Shown piece by piece: positions 16,791 to 25,429 of a stretch of 64,000 nt of DNA (its first letter is position 1; the number at the start of each line of letters is the position of its first letter). The stretch is from positions 71,039-135,038 of the forward strand of contig NZ_JAOTIK010000003.1 of NCBI RefSeq assembly GCF_030116705.1, written 5' to 3'. Origin of the DNA: Streptomyces sp. ML-6. Its GTDB lineage: Bacteria > Actinomycetota > Actinomycetes > Streptomycetales > Streptomycetaceae. The position numbers and the translations under genes were made by a program. Below the pieces are notes generated by a model, which was not told the DNA's origin, made no database searches, and worked only from the letters and a program-made list of their open reading frames with translations.

Positions 16791-16851
16791 CGCATATACC
16801 TGCCCCCAGGGACCGGCGGACCGGAATCCGGAAGACCGGCCACGGCCGCAA
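16791..16851. repeat. Repeat B, copy 1
   Basis: About 60 bases nearly identical to 17849-17909, containing CCTGCCCCCAGG and the palindrome CCGGAATCCGG. Confidence 0.75.
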
Positions 16852-16873
16852 CCCTCACTCCTACCGTGAGGGC

Positions 16874-17152
16874 ATGACACGTGATCACCTCACCGCGCCT
16901 GCCGCGGCGCTGACCGCGCGGGCCGAGTACCACTCCGACTGGCACGTCTATGTCGACGACCCCGTCGACGGCCCGCTCGGCTACTGCACCGGCACCGGAC
17001 CCGACGAGGATTTCGACCCTGCCGCAGCCACCCAAGCCCTGGAACGGGACGGGTGGCGGGTCACCGGCCCCTGGACGGCGACCCCACCGACAGATGAGGC
17101 GCCGTTCATCGCGACGGTTGAACGGGCCGGGGACCGGAGCGGGGTCTCCTGA
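16874..17152 (+). CDS. Small hypothetical protein
   Basis: 92 residues from ATG 16874 (MTRDHLTAPAAALTARAEYH). Acidic; contains DDPVDGPLGYCTGTGPDEDFDP and a terminal WRVTGPW strand. No domain is recognised. Repeat B precedes it and repeat A follows. Confidence 0.5.
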   Translation: MTRDHLTAPAAALTARAEYHSDWHVYVDDPVDGPLGYCTGTGPDEDFDPAAATQALERDGWRVTGPWTATPPTDEAPFIATVERAGDRSGVS

Positions 17153-17170
17153 CAGCGGAGACACGGCTGC

Positions 17171-17275
17171 GCCCCCGACCAGAGCGCACTGGTTCGGGGG
17201 CGCAGAGGGCTGGGGTGAAAAGCCGATCACCAGCGGTGGGTCAGGCCCAGCCGGCGGACATCGTACCGTCGGCGC
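17171..17275. repeat. Repeat A, copy 2
   Basis: Second copy of the block at 15607-15708. Its hairpin (GCCCCCGAACCAG against CTGGTCGGGGGC, read on the minus strand) is stronger here. It lies directly before the next gene's leader. Confidence 0.7.
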
Positions 17276-17324
17276 TCCACCCTCAGCCTGCCCGGCGCAT
17301 TTCACCGGAGGGGCCCACCAGACC

Positions 17325-17837
17325 ATGGCCGGCCCCGCATCACCGGCACGCGTGCGGGACATACTTGACCCAGACACTCAACTGGCAAGGGAGAATGGCG
17401 CGTTGTCGTGGAAAGACGCGGTCCAGCCCGTCCTGCGGATGCTGCTCCAGCCGGAGACCTGGACCGACCCGCACCTGGAGACGCTGCGCCTGGGCGCGGA
17501 GCACGAGGACATCGAGGCCGAGGACATCGTGGTGACCCTGGCCGTGGGCGGCGGCCTGGTGACCGGCACCCTGGTCTCCACCAACACCTGGGAACACCTG
17601 CACCTGCGCCAGCTCGGTGACCACGACGACACCCTGCGCCGGGTCGCACGCCACGCGATCGGGCACTTGGACGAGGCCGCGGAGAAAGGCCGGCGCCGCC
17701 GCGAGGTCGACCCCCGCTTCCTTCACCTGCAGGACGTGACCCACCGCTCCGGCCGGGCCACCCACACCCTGCCGACCTGGCGCGGCCCGATCTCGGCAGT
17801 CAGCGGCTGGACCCTCGGCGAACCCGAAAAGAACTGA
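17325..17837 (+). CDS. Hypothetical protein
   Basis: 170 residues from ATG 17325, preceded by GGAGGGG. Residues about 25-95 comprise helix SWKDAVQPVLRMLLQPE, an acidic stretch, then VVTLAVGGGLVTGTLVSTN, a beta hairpin that faintly recalls the GvpU-type gas vesicle accessory fold. This resemblance is weak and no gas vesicle genes are nearby. The rest is helical and basic. Function unknown. Confidence 0.5.
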   Translation: MAGPASPARVRDILDPDTQLARENGALSWKDAVQPVLRMLLQPETWTDPHLETLRLGAEHEDIEAEDIVVTLAVGGGLVTGTLVSTNTWEHLHLRQLGDHDDTLRRVARHAIGHLDEAAEKGRRRREVDPRFLHLQDVTHRSGRATHTLPTWRGPISAVSGWTLGEPEKN

Positions 17838-17848
17838 CCCACGACCGC

Positions 17849-17909
17849 CGCGCATACCTGCCCCCAGGAACCGGCGGACCGGAATCCGGAAGACCAGCCA
17901 CGGCCCCGA
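17849..17909. repeat. Repeat B, copy 2
   Basis: Second copy of 16791-16851, starting 11 bases after the preceding stop codon. Confidence 0.75.
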
Positions 17910-17964
17910 TGAGTTCTCGCCTGTCACGCGCAGGAATGAGGGGAGAGGCGGGACAGCCGTCTTA

Positions 17965-18159
17965 TCAGGCGTTGGCCTGCGACTTCGGGGTTCGGAAGCG
18001 GGTTGTGAACAAGCCGCCCTGCGGTGGCGTGGTGCGGGAGGCAGCGGCGGCGAACTGCGCGAGGGTCTCCTTCGATGCCTGTTCCAGGGCCCGGCGCAGC
18101 GGCATGGAGGTTTTGGAGCAGAGGCTCGGCCGCTGCTGGAGGACGGCGGCTGTCGGCAA
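17965..18159 (-). CDS. Possible small or truncated gene
   Basis: This frame has good third-position G/C to its stop at 17965, and reads LRRALEQASKETLAQFAAAA then SRTTPPQGGLFTTRF. Only a TTG at 18159 can start it. The open frame continues upstream to about 18345 without ATG or GTG. It may be the C-terminal part of a truncated gene. Confidence 0.35.
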   Translation of the reverse strand: MPTAAVLQQRPSLCSKTSMPLRRALEQASKETLAQFAAAASRTTPPQGGLFTTRFRTPKSQANA

Positions 18160-18333
18160 TGGAATCGTGGTTGATGAGTGCGACCGCAGCGTCTTGACCT
18201 GCTGTTTCTTCAGTGCTTTCGGCTGTTTTGCTGGCTCTTTCTGTTGCTTTCGTGGGCTGCTCCTGGCATGCTTGATTCTCGCAAGGTCCCATGCGTCCGA
18301 TTGAGGATGCCCAGGGGATCTTGCTCTCGTGGG

Positions 18334-18353
18334 CCCCCGGTTTTCGCCGGGGG
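18334..18353. terminator. Stem-loop downstream of DUF3800 gene
   Basis: CCCCCGG, TTTTCG loop, CCGGGGG, then TTT on the plus strand. It sits 10 bases after the minus-strand DUF3800 stop and is likely a terminator. Confidence 0.6.
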
Positions 18354-18363
18354 TTTCTGCGTT

Positions 18364-19131
18364 CTAGAGCTTGGTGTCGTTGTCGGCCCAGACGATGCCG
18401 TCAGTTCCGTGACCGGGAAGCCAGTGGCCGGCCAGGCGCTTGTATGCCTTCGACATGAGGCCGACCGGAGTCATCTTCGGCCAGATCTCGGGCTGCTTCA
18501 GCGCCAGATGATGGAAGGCGGCGTATCCGACCAGGTCAGCGGCCTGAATGAACTGGCTGTACTTGCTGTCCTGCATGACGGGATCTTCCAGTACCCGGCG
18601 GGAGGCCAGCGGGAGCCCGCGGTGGGCGTCGCGGTAGGGCTTGGCGTTGCGGATGGCCTGTTCCCATGCGGCCCGGGCGTTCTCGGGGGTCAGCGCGTCG
18701 GTGTCGAGGGGCCCGGACAGGCCATCGAACATGATCATGACGCGGGTGTCCTGGTCGAGGGCCCATGCTTCCAGGTGGTTCACGAAGGACTGGTACACCT
18801 CTGCCACCTGTGTGGTGCGGCCGGCCACGGTGAGAACCCGAAGGCTTTCGCAGCGGGCGAGCTGCTTGAGCATGAGGTCGTGAGCAGCCATGCGCGCGGA
18901 ACGGCTGAAGCGCCTGTTCTGTTCCTCGGTCGCACAGGGGCGGCCGCGCCCTTTCACCAGCTGGTTGGCGTGCAGCTCCGTGTTCTTGGGGACGCCCCAC
19001 TCTTCTTCCAGCTTGCGCCGTCCTTCGAGCCAGTGGTGGAGCAGGTCGTTCCACCCTTCTTCTGGGACGAGAAGGCCAGTCAGGGTGCGGCCTTGGTCGG
19101 CCCCGGAGTCGTCGGCGTAGCAGAAGTACAC
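18364..19131 (-). CDS. DUF3800 family protein
   Basis: 255 residues from a GTG start. The N-terminal YADDSG (residues 5-10) is the DUF3800 acidic signature. Two further family acidic positions appear in MIMFDG (about 150) and IQAADLVGYA (about 210-219). The fold is RNase H-like and probably binds metal. DUF3800 proteins are frequent in mobile and defence contexts, but their reaction is not established. Here it lies 195 bases downstream of a STAND NTPase on the same strand, so a two-gene system is likely. Confidence 0.75.
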   Translation of the reverse strand: MYFCYADDSGADQGRTLTGLLVPEEGWNDLLHHWLEGRRKLEEEWGVPKNTELHANQLVKGRGRPCATEEQNRRFSRSARMAAHDLMLKQLARCESLRVLTVAGRTTQVAEVYQSFVNHLEAWALDQDTRVMIMFDGLSGPLDTDALTPENARAAWEQAIRNAKPYRDAHRGLPLASRRVLEDPVMQDSKYSQFIQAADLVGYAAFHHLALKQPEIWPKMTPVGLMSKAYKRLAGHWLPGHGTDGIVWADNDTKL

Positions 19132-19326
19132 GAGCGGAATATATGGCCAGCGGATCGGCTGGGGGAAACCGCCTTTGCCTGCCCGGGCAGGACGGCCGCC
19201 ATCGCGCCTGGTCCGTGGCTGTTCCCTTCTGGCGTCAGCGGTTCAGCGGGGCCGGGGCCTGCTGTGGGGTGTCCGGGATGGGCCCGGTTCTGCGGCGGGG
19301 TGCCCGGAGAACCGCCCGGCGTGCTG

Positions 19327-21996
19327 TCATCGGCCGGCCTGTTGCCCGCGGCGGGAGATGACCAGGGCCCGCCACCGTTCCCGAGTGCGTGCCTGCCCGT
19401 CCAGCCACCGGGCTCCGGAGTCCTGGTCGAGGGGCACGTCGGCCATGAACTGGGCGATGTCGGCGTAGTACGTGTAGTGGTCGCGGGTGAGGTCGCGCAG
19501 CCGGGAGATCGCGGCGCCGGCCCGGGTGCGGTCGTTTCGGACGGCGTGGTGGAAGCACTCGGCGAGGTGGGCCATGGCCTGGGCGGAGACGATGCCGGCC
19601 GCGGCGGCTTCCGCCTGCAGGGCGCGGGCGCGGTCCTCCACGTCCGGGGTGGTTCCCGCGTCGCGTACGAGGGCGGCGATCTGGGTGGTCAGGGTGGTGG
19701 CGCGCAGGTCGAGTCCGTCCAGCAGCTGCTGGGCGGACTCGAGTTCGTCGTCGGCCCGGCGGGGGTCGGTGAAGGCGAGGACGAAGGCCCGCTGGGCCTG
19801 GGAGGTGGCCCGTTCACCGGCGACGCCGTGCTGTTCGGCGTCGTGGCGGGCTGCTCCGTAGGCGGTGGCAGCTTGGTTCATGTCGCCCTGGACCCACCAC
19901 ACGTCGCCCATGACGCGGTGGTGACGGCCGGGCCAGCCGAGGGTTCGGGCAGTGGCCAGGGCGGTGGGGAAGTCTCCGTCGAGGCGGGCCAGGTGGGCCA
20001 GGCCCCGCCGGCCGGCCGGTGCGAGCCGGCCGCCGCCGTCGGCCACCAGCTGCATCCCCCGGCGGGAGGCACCGGTGCGCCCGAGGTCGCGCTGGGCCTT
20101 GGCCAGGTAGTAGATGCCCATCTCGTGCAGGTCCGCGGGCAGCAGCCCGGCCGCGGTGACCGCGGTGAGACGCTCGGCGGTGCGCTCGCGGTGCTCGTGC
20201 TGCCGGCGGGCGAGCGTGCTGAGCAGCTCCACCAGGGCATCGGCGGACGTCTCCAGACTGCCGGCCTGCTCGGGCCGGGCCGTGGGGGCGAGCGGTTCCC
20301 ACACCGAGTCGCTGACGTAGGCCCAGGCGGCGTCGGCGAGCCAGTCGAGGTCGAGGCGGAAGTCGCGGGCGACGGCCAGGCCCTGGCGCAGACAGCCGGT
20401 CAGCAGCATGCGGTCCGGGCCGGTCGCGTTGTTCCACTGCTCGCCCAGGGCGGCGAAGGCGCGCTGGGCGGCCTGGCGCCAGTCGCGTGGTGACCACCGG
20501 TCGTCGGAGTGGTCATCAGCGGTGCGGATGGTGGAGCGGATCAGCCCGTGCAGGTGGAAGGGCCACAGGCCGAACGGGTTCTCCCGGACGAAGGGGCGCT
20601 CGACCAGCCGCATCGCCGGTGCCTCGTGGGTCATGCCCGCGGCCCGGGTCGCCAGGTTCAGGTCGAAGGAGTCCAGGAGAGCGACGGAGCGCAGGACGTG
20701 GCGCTCGTCGGGGGTGAGGTCGGTCAGGGTGCGGGCGATCAGGGCGGGGAAGTCGTGGTCGAAGTCGGCCGGCTGCGGGGTGCGGCCGGTGCGGCGGATC
20801 TCCAGGAACCGGGAGACCGCGAGATCGAGGTGGAGGGGCAGGCCGTGGGAGCGTTCGGCGATCACCGCACGCACAGGTTCACCGATCAGGGGCCGGCCGT
20901 CGCGGGTCAGCCGCCGGGCGAGGTAGTCCTCGCAGTCCTCCGGGCTGAAGTCCCCGATCAGGACCTGCCGCCCCCGCCCCGTACCGGCGGCCGCAGGCCG
21001 GGGGAGGGGGATGTCATGGGCGGCCAGGCCGGGCCATGCCGAAGGGCCGGTCCAGTCGAGCTGCCCCTGCAGCCCCTCCTGGGCCCACTGCAGCCGGGAA
21101 CGTCCGGCGATGATGAAGAACACGTTCGGCATGAGCCACACCACACGCTGCAGGAGCCGCTCCAGATCACGGTGAGTGCGGTCACCGATGTCCTCGAAGG
21201 TGTCCAGCAGCACCACCGGCACGACCCGCTTGCCCGCCGGGAGCCGGGAAAGCTCCCAGGCCAGCAGGTGCGGGTAGTAGGACAGGGCATCCACACCGGG
21301 TTCGGCCTGCAGGAGGTCGGCCAGACGCGCACACCCCGCCAGAGCACGTACGGACTGCCGCCGCTCGCGCAATGCCCGTACCAGCGAGCCGGTCACCTCC
21401 CCGACGACCGACCCGACGGTGCCGGGCAGGAGCAGCGCCTGGGCGACGTCTGCGAGCGCGGACTGCATCTGCTGCGGCAGCGCCTTCCCCGCCCGGGAGG
21501 CGAGGCCGCCGCGGCGCAGGTACTCCTCCAGGGGCTCGCCGGGATGCTGGTGTTCCCAGTAGCGGCGCAGGGCGAGGTCGAAGGCGGGCAGGGGGCGGCC
21601 GAGTTCGGCGAGGGCGAGCCGGATGGTGAGGACGACGCGTTCGAAGTCGGTGCCGGCCGCGCGGGCGAGGTCGATCCTGATGGGCAGGATCCGGGCCTGG
21701 GGCCAGGTGGGCTCGTCCCACTGGGAGGGGCGTTCCCCGGATCCGGCGAGAGCGGCTTCGAGTTTCCGGGAGAGCGTCGACTTCCCGATGCCGCCCACGC
21801 CGTGGAAGACCAGCACGTTACGCCGGGGCGCTTCGAGGTCCTCGACGTCGAAGCCGGGATCGGCGATGTGCTGAAGGTGCTCGGTGAGCGCCGCTGCCGC
21901 GATCTGCCACTGGCCCTGCCGGTTCGTGAACGCCTCCTCGACGCCCAGCTGCCGGTCGTTCGAACTGAACAGCGCCCGCAGATCCCGGCCCGCCAT
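19327..21996 (-). CDS. STAND NTPase with C-terminal helical/TPR-like region
   Basis: 889 residues from ATG 21996 with AAGGGGG upstream. A STAND-type entry motif (FTNRQGQW, about 23-30) precedes the Walker A loop GVGGIGKST (66-74). Walker B is VVLLDTFED (about 265-275), followed by a sensor-like IIAGRSRLQW and, further on, a GLPLHLDLAV segment typical of NACHT/NB-ARC relatives. From about 560 onward the protein is helical with TPR-like pairs, the usual sensor part. It lacks an obvious N-terminal effector domain, so the DUF3800 protein could be the effector. A defence role is inferred; a transcriptional regulator is the alternative. Confidence 0.7.
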   Translation of the reverse strand: MAGRDLRALFSSNDRQLGVEEAFTNRQGQWQIAAAALTEHLQHIADPGFDVEDLEAPRRNVLVFHGVGGIGKSTLSRKLEAALAGSGERPSQWDEPTWPQARILPIRIDLARAAGTDFERVVLTIRLALAELGRPLPAFDLALRRYWEHQHPGEPLEEYLRRGGLASRAGKALPQQMQSALADVAQALLLPGTVGSVVGEVTGSLVRALRERRQSVRALAGCARLADLLQAEPGVDALSYYPHLLAWELSRLPAGKRVVPVVLLDTFEDIGDRTHRDLERLLQRVVWLMPNVFFIIAGRSRLQWAQEGLQGQLDWTGPSAWPGLAAHDIPLPRPAAAGTGRGRQVLIGDFSPEDCEDYLARRLTRDGRPLIGEPVRAVIAERSHGLPLHLDLAVSRFLEIRRTGRTPQPADFDHDFPALIARTLTDLTPDERHVLRSVALLDSFDLNLATRAAGMTHEAPAMRLVERPFVRENPFGLWPFHLHGLIRSTIRTADDHSDDRWSPRDWRQAAQRAFAALGEQWNNATGPDRMLLTGCLRQGLAVARDFRLDLDWLADAAWAYVSDSVWEPLAPTARPEQAGSLETSADALVELLSTLARRQHEHRERTAERLTAVTAAGLLPADLHEMGIYYLAKAQRDLGRTGASRRGMQLVADGGGRLAPAGRRGLAHLARLDGDFPTALATARTLGWPGRHHRVMGDVWWVQGDMNQAATAYGAARHDAEQHGVAGERATSQAQRAFVLAFTDPRRADDELESAQQLLDGLDLRATTLTTQIAALVRDAGTTPDVEDRARALQAEAAAAGIVSAQAMAHLAECFHHAVRNDRTRAGAAISRLRDLTRDHYTYYADIAQFMADVPLDQDSGARWLDGQARTRERWRALVISRRGQQAGR

Positions 21997-22007
21997 GCCA
22001 ACCCCCT

Positions 22008-22017
22008 TGGTGATCAC
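22008..22017. promoter_or_regulatory. GGTGATCACC palindrome upstream of STAND gene
   Basis: A perfect 10-bp palindrome 12 bases upstream of the start codon, next to the ribosome site. It could be an operator. Confidence 0.3.
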
Positions 22018-22149
22018 CTGGCACCAACCTATGCCCGCCACACGGGCCTTCAAGGACAGCATCCCCTGACCAGTGGTGCGGACACAGCACCGTCTTCCCG
22101 CCCCGGCAGACGACGCGTCATCCAGGGCCTCTCAGAGCGGCCCTGAATG

Positions 22150-22480
22150 CGGGCCGACTGGACCGGGTACTTCTCAGACCTGCACACGGGATACGTGGCC
22201 GGGTACGACATCGACGTCATCGGATTGATCCCATGGGCCTTGGCCAGGAGCGCGGGCAGAGGCTCATCATGCTGCCGCCCGGCACCGAGTTCATGGGTGC
22301 AGTGCACTTTGAAAAGGCCGCCACGACCCGCGAAGAGGTCGACGAAAAGGTCCTCACGCCCTGCGAAGGAATCGGCAGGGGCGCGATGCTTTGCATGTCA
22401 TCTGGGGCGACATGCTGTTCGGCGGCCTGCCCTGCCAGCGAGTTTCGAGGTGGCGGGTCAGAGCCCTGAAAAGCTGCTCT
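22150..22480 (+). pseudogene. Frameshifted gene remnant
   Basis: Coding-like stretches follow one another in three different plus frames: FSDLHTGYVAGYDIDVIGLIP near 22170-22235, LIMLPPGTEFMGAVHFEKAA then TTREEVDEKVLTP near 22260-22365, and MHVIWGDMLFGGLPCQRV near 22391-22445. Together they suggest one gene broken by two frameshifts. The family is not recognised. An IS1182 element lies 0.5 kb downstream. Confidence 0.35.
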
Positions 22481-22489
22481 GACCTGCTA
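22458..22489. terminator. GGTCAGAG/CTCTGACC stem-loop
   Basis: GGTCAGAG and CTCTGACC form an 8-bp stem around a 16-base loop after the degenerate reading frames. Likely a terminator. Confidence 0.45.
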
Positions 22490-22727
22490 CTTCAGATGAC
22501 AGAACACCAACCCGCCTGCTGCTGGTCGCACTTGTCGGATGAGAACACCGGACGGGGGGCGCTTCGTGTGTCGCCCCGCAGACGTAGAGTCGGGGATGCC
22601 AAAAGCCCTTCGGGAGGACGACGAAGGGAGATCCCACCGCGAGGTTGCTTTGGACGGCTGGCCCCGCCGGGATCTCCCTCTCGCCTGTCGTAGGGCTGCC
22701 TGTCTCGTGTGAGGAGAGTGGAACCCC

Positions 22728-22934
22728 TTGACGCACATTGACCGTACCCCAGAGCACCCTCATTCCACCGTCCGGCTTGCCTGGGCCGTCACAGCCACCG
22801 GGCTGGTCTCGATCGTGGCTGTGGTGATTCTGACCCTGGCGCACAACACCGAGGCCGCAACAGCCGTGGCGACCATCGGGGGGTCGGTGACCGTGGTCGG
22901 AGGAGCCCAGGCAGGCCTGCGCTCCCGCCGGTAG
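22728..22934 (+). CDS. Small membrane protein
   Basis: 68 residues. AGGAGAG is correctly spaced from a TTG start. Residues about 15-40 form a hydrophobic helix (TATGLVSIVAVVILTLA), and 45-60 form a second weaker one, ending in RSRR. It resembles many short actinobacterial membrane peptides. It lies directly beside the left end of IS1182. Confidence 0.5.
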   Translation: MTHIDRTPEHPHSTVRLAWAVTATGLVSIVAVVILTLAHNTEAATAVATIGGSVTVVGGAQAGLRSRR

Positions 22935-23009
22935 CCGTGGGGTGAACACGGTGAGCAGCAAAGCCCCGGACCGTTTCGGATGCTGTTGGTTTATTCGGGG
23001 CCTGGCGTG

Positions 23010-23052
23010 ACGTCGGCCTTCAAGACCCGGTTGTGGTCTTGAAGGCCGACGT
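23010..23052. repeat. Internal stem-loop at IS left end
   Basis: ACGTCGGCCTTCAAGACC (23010-23027) and GGTCTTGAAGGCCGACGT (23035-23052) are perfect 18-bp inverted arms ending just before the transposase start. Such hairpins block read-through transcription or translation into transposases. Confidence 0.75.
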
Positions 23053-23058
23053 TGTCGT

Positions 23059-24744
23059 ATGGGGTGGGTGCGGATGTCGATGCAGCCGAAGGGATCTGGA
23101 GAGATCCCGGCGGAGACGGTGCGGGTGGCGCGGGCCGCGTTCCCGAAGGGGAGCCTGGCGGTCCGGGTGCGGGACGAGCTGGGGTTGTTGTTCACGGACG
23201 AGGAGTTCGTGGATCTGTTCCCGGTGCGGGGCAGGCCTGCCTGGTCACCGGGTCGGCTCGCGCTGGTACTGGTGTTGCAGTTCGTCGAAGGGCTCACCGA
23301 CCGGCAGGCCGCGGAAGCGGTCCGGGCCAGGATCGACTTCAAATACGCCCTCGGACTGGAGCTGGACGATCCGGGGTTCGACTTCTCGGTGCTGTCGGAG
23401 TTCCGGGACCGGCTGGTGGAGGCTGATGCCGGGCGGCGGGTGCTGGACGGCATCCTGGTCGCGGCCCGGGAGAAGGGCCTGCTGAAGACGGCGGGCCGGG
23501 CCCGCACCGACGCCACGCATGTGCTGTCGGCGGTGCGGGAGCTGTCCTGGCTGGAGATGGTGGCCGAGACCCTGCGCTCGGCGCTCAACGCGCTTGCCCA
23601 GGCTGCCCCGGACTGGCTGACGCGGGTCGCGGAGCCGGACTGGTTCAGGCACTACGCCACCAGGGCCGAGGACTCCCGGTTTCCCAAGGCTCGTGCCAAG
23701 CGTGATGAGGTGGGCTTGCGGGTCGGTCGTGACGGGATGCGTCTGCTTGAGGCGGTCTTCGCCGCAGACGCACCGGCCGGTCTCGGCGCCCTGACGGAGG
23801 TGGAGACCTTGCGGCAGATGTGGGTCCAGCACTTCCACCGGGTGGAGGGCGAGGTGAGGCGGCGGGACCCAAAAGACCGCCCGCCGGGCGCGTTGCGCCT
23901 GGTCACCCCCTATGACACCGAGGCCCGGGGCAGCGTCAAACGGGACACTCTGTGGGACGGATACAAGGTCCACCTGACCGAGACCTGCGAGCCGCAGACG
24001 CCGAACCTGATCACTAACGTGGCCACCACCCTCGCCACCGTCCACGACAGCGTGACCGTCCCCGAGATCCATGACGCGCTGGCCGAACGGGACTGCCTGC
24101 CCGATGAGCACTGGGTCGATGCCGGATATCCCACCGCCGGCCAGGTCGTGACCGCCAGACGGGAGCACGGCATCGTCCTGCACGGGCCGATGGCCGCCAA
24201 CACCGCCGTGTCGGCCGACGGCCCTTTCGGACAGGACGCCTTCACCATCGACTGGGACCGCGAGCGGGTGACCTGCCCGAACGGCGTCGTCAGTACGCAG
24301 TGGGCCGAGCGGCGTTCCCAGCAGGGCCTGCCCGTCATCCGGGTCCGCTTCAGCCCGGCCGACTGCCGCCCCTGCCCTCACCTGCGCGACTGCGTCAACT
24401 CACCCACAGCCCAGCGCCGTGAGCTCAACCTCCGGCAGGGCCGCGACGAACACGAAACCGTCCGCACGGCCCGAGCCGAGCAGCGAACCGATGCCTGGAA
24501 GGAGCGGTACAAGATCCGTGCCGGTGTCGAGGGCACCATCTCCCAGGCCGTCGGGCGCTGCGGCCTGCGCCAATCCCGCTACCGAGGCCTCGCGAAGACC
24601 AGCCTCCAGCACCAGCTCACCGGCGCCGCGATCAACCTCGCCCGCATCGACGCCCACATCACCGGCCAGCCACGGGCCCGCACCCGCACCAGTCACTTCG
24701 CAGCACTTCGCCCCGCCGATCAAACGATCGACGGGGCGAAGTAG
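23059..24744 (+). CDS. IS1182-family transposase
   Basis: 561 residues. Residues about 50-135 hold the N-terminal DUF772-type domain (RLALVLVLQFVEGLTDRQAA, DFSVLSEFRDRL). A DDE transposase core follows: RTDATHV (about 154), DAGYPT (about 352), and the C-terminal YKIRAGVEGTISQAVGRCGL segment carrying Glu. A zinc-like CRPCPHLRDC knuckle is near residue 440. The length is that of an intact IS1182 transposase. A second ATG lies six codons in (MSMQPKG). Confidence 0.85.
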   Translation: MGWVRMSMQPKGSGEIPAETVRVARAAFPKGSLAVRVRDELGLLFTDEEFVDLFPVRGRPAWSPGRLALVLVLQFVEGLTDRQAAEAVRARIDFKYALGLELDDPGFDFSVLSEFRDRLVEADAGRRVLDGILVAAREKGLLKTAGRARTDATHVLSAVRELSWLEMVAETLRSALNALAQAAPDWLTRVAEPDWFRHYATRAEDSRFPKARAKRDEVGLRVGRDGMRLLEAVFAADAPAGLGALTEVETLRQMWVQHFHRVEGEVRRRDPKDRPPGALRLVTPYDTEARGSVKRDTLWDGYKVHLTETCEPQTPNLITNVATTLATVHDSVTVPEIHDALAERDCLPDEHWVDAGYPTAGQVVTARREHGIVLHGPMAANTAVSADGPFGQDAFTIDWDRERVTCPNGVVSTQWAERRSQQGLPVIRVRFSPADCRPCPHLRDCVNSPTAQRRELNLRQGRDEHETVRTARAEQRTDAWKERYKIRAGVEGTISQAVGRCGLRQSRYRGLAKTSLQHQLTGAAINLARIDAHITGQPRARTRTSHFAALRPADQTIDGAK

Positions 24745-24796
24745 GCAGGCCCCGGATTAACCAACAGCATCCGTTTCGGTTCGGGGCTTTGCTGCG

Positions 24797-24994
24797 TCAC
24801 CGGCCTGAGGCGTTCTGCTCGCCGGGCAGCCGGCGGGCGTAGACGGCCTCCTCGGGATGGGTGGTGGTACGGAGCTTGATCCACGCGGTGCCGTGGTCGA
24901 TCCCGGTCATACGTGAAAGCCGCCTGGCCTGCCATGAAGTAATGGGAGAGAAGATCCAGCGGCGTCGGGTGAGCTGATCCATGCCGCGATTCAT
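24797..24994 (-). CDS. Small protein abutting IS end
   Basis: 65 residues starting MNRGMDQLTRRRWIF, basic and rich in Arg, Trp and Thr. The stop lies at the outer edge of the IS1182 right end, so the original C-terminus may have been replaced by the insertion. No family is recognised. Ribosome site is weak. Confidence 0.35.
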   Translation of the reverse strand: MNRGMDQLTRRRWIFSPITSWQARRLSRMTGIDHGTAWIKLRTTTHPEEAVYARRLPGEQNASGR

Positions 24995-25153
24995 ACCCGT
25001 CTCGCCAGCCGCCCACCGCCGGTCCCGACGGGTTGCTCTGCCCACCGGAGGAACACCCTGCCGGTTATGCCCTGCGGGCAGGCCTTCGTGCTGCGCACCC
25101 CGGGGACAATAGCGCCTTCCCCCTTTTCTTTTGAGATCTGCAAGGAGTGCAAG

Positions 25154-25429
25154 GTGACCGATCCCGAGACCCCCGACTTCTCCGGCCTGGAGGGCGGCGA
25201 GGAATCCCAGGCCGCGGACATCGTCCGGGACGTGGTGCTCTGGTACAGCACCCGGATCGCCGCGGAGCGCAGGGCCGCGGTGCCCGATGAGGAGCTGCTC
25301 AAGGAACTGAAGGCCGGCAGGCAGGCGGCGCTCGCCGACCAGGCCCAGCTGGCGACCGCCGACCCGCAGGAGGCGGCCCGGATCGCCGCGGTCTACGCGG
25401 CCCGGCTGAAGGAGCTCAACAAGCCGTAG
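25154..25429 (+). CDS. Small acidic protein, possible antitoxin partner
   Basis: 91 residues from GTG 25154 with AAGGAG nearby. The protein is acidic and helical: EESQAADIVRDVVLWYSTRI, then EELLKELKAGRQAAL. Its 3' end overlaps the 3' end of the convergent zeta-toxin gene by 37 bases. Size and charge fit an antitoxin, but classical epsilon or PezA antitoxins are encoded upstream in the same direction, so this is a hypothesis. Confidence 0.45.
   Translation: MTDPETPDFSGLEGGEESQAADIVRDVVLWYSTRIAAERRAAVPDEELLKELKAGRQAALADQAQLATADPQEAARIAAVYAARLKELNKP

Larger units (their letters stand above)
22950..24803 (+). mobile_element. IS1182-family insertion sequence
   Basis: Terminal inverted repeats of about 50 bases are visible at 22955-23004 and 24746-24795, sharing GCAGCAAAGCCCCG and CGGATGCTGTTGGTT, with a few mismatches. 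They extend outward by a CGGTGA match. Inside is a complete transposase. I could not define a target duplication, so the outer limits are approximate. Confidence 0.8.

Noticed and set aside
18178..20493. 771-codon plus frame opposite DUF3800 and STAND genes
   Set aside because: Spans two genes and a spacer and is Gly/Val-rich; a shadow of high-GC coding on the minus strand.
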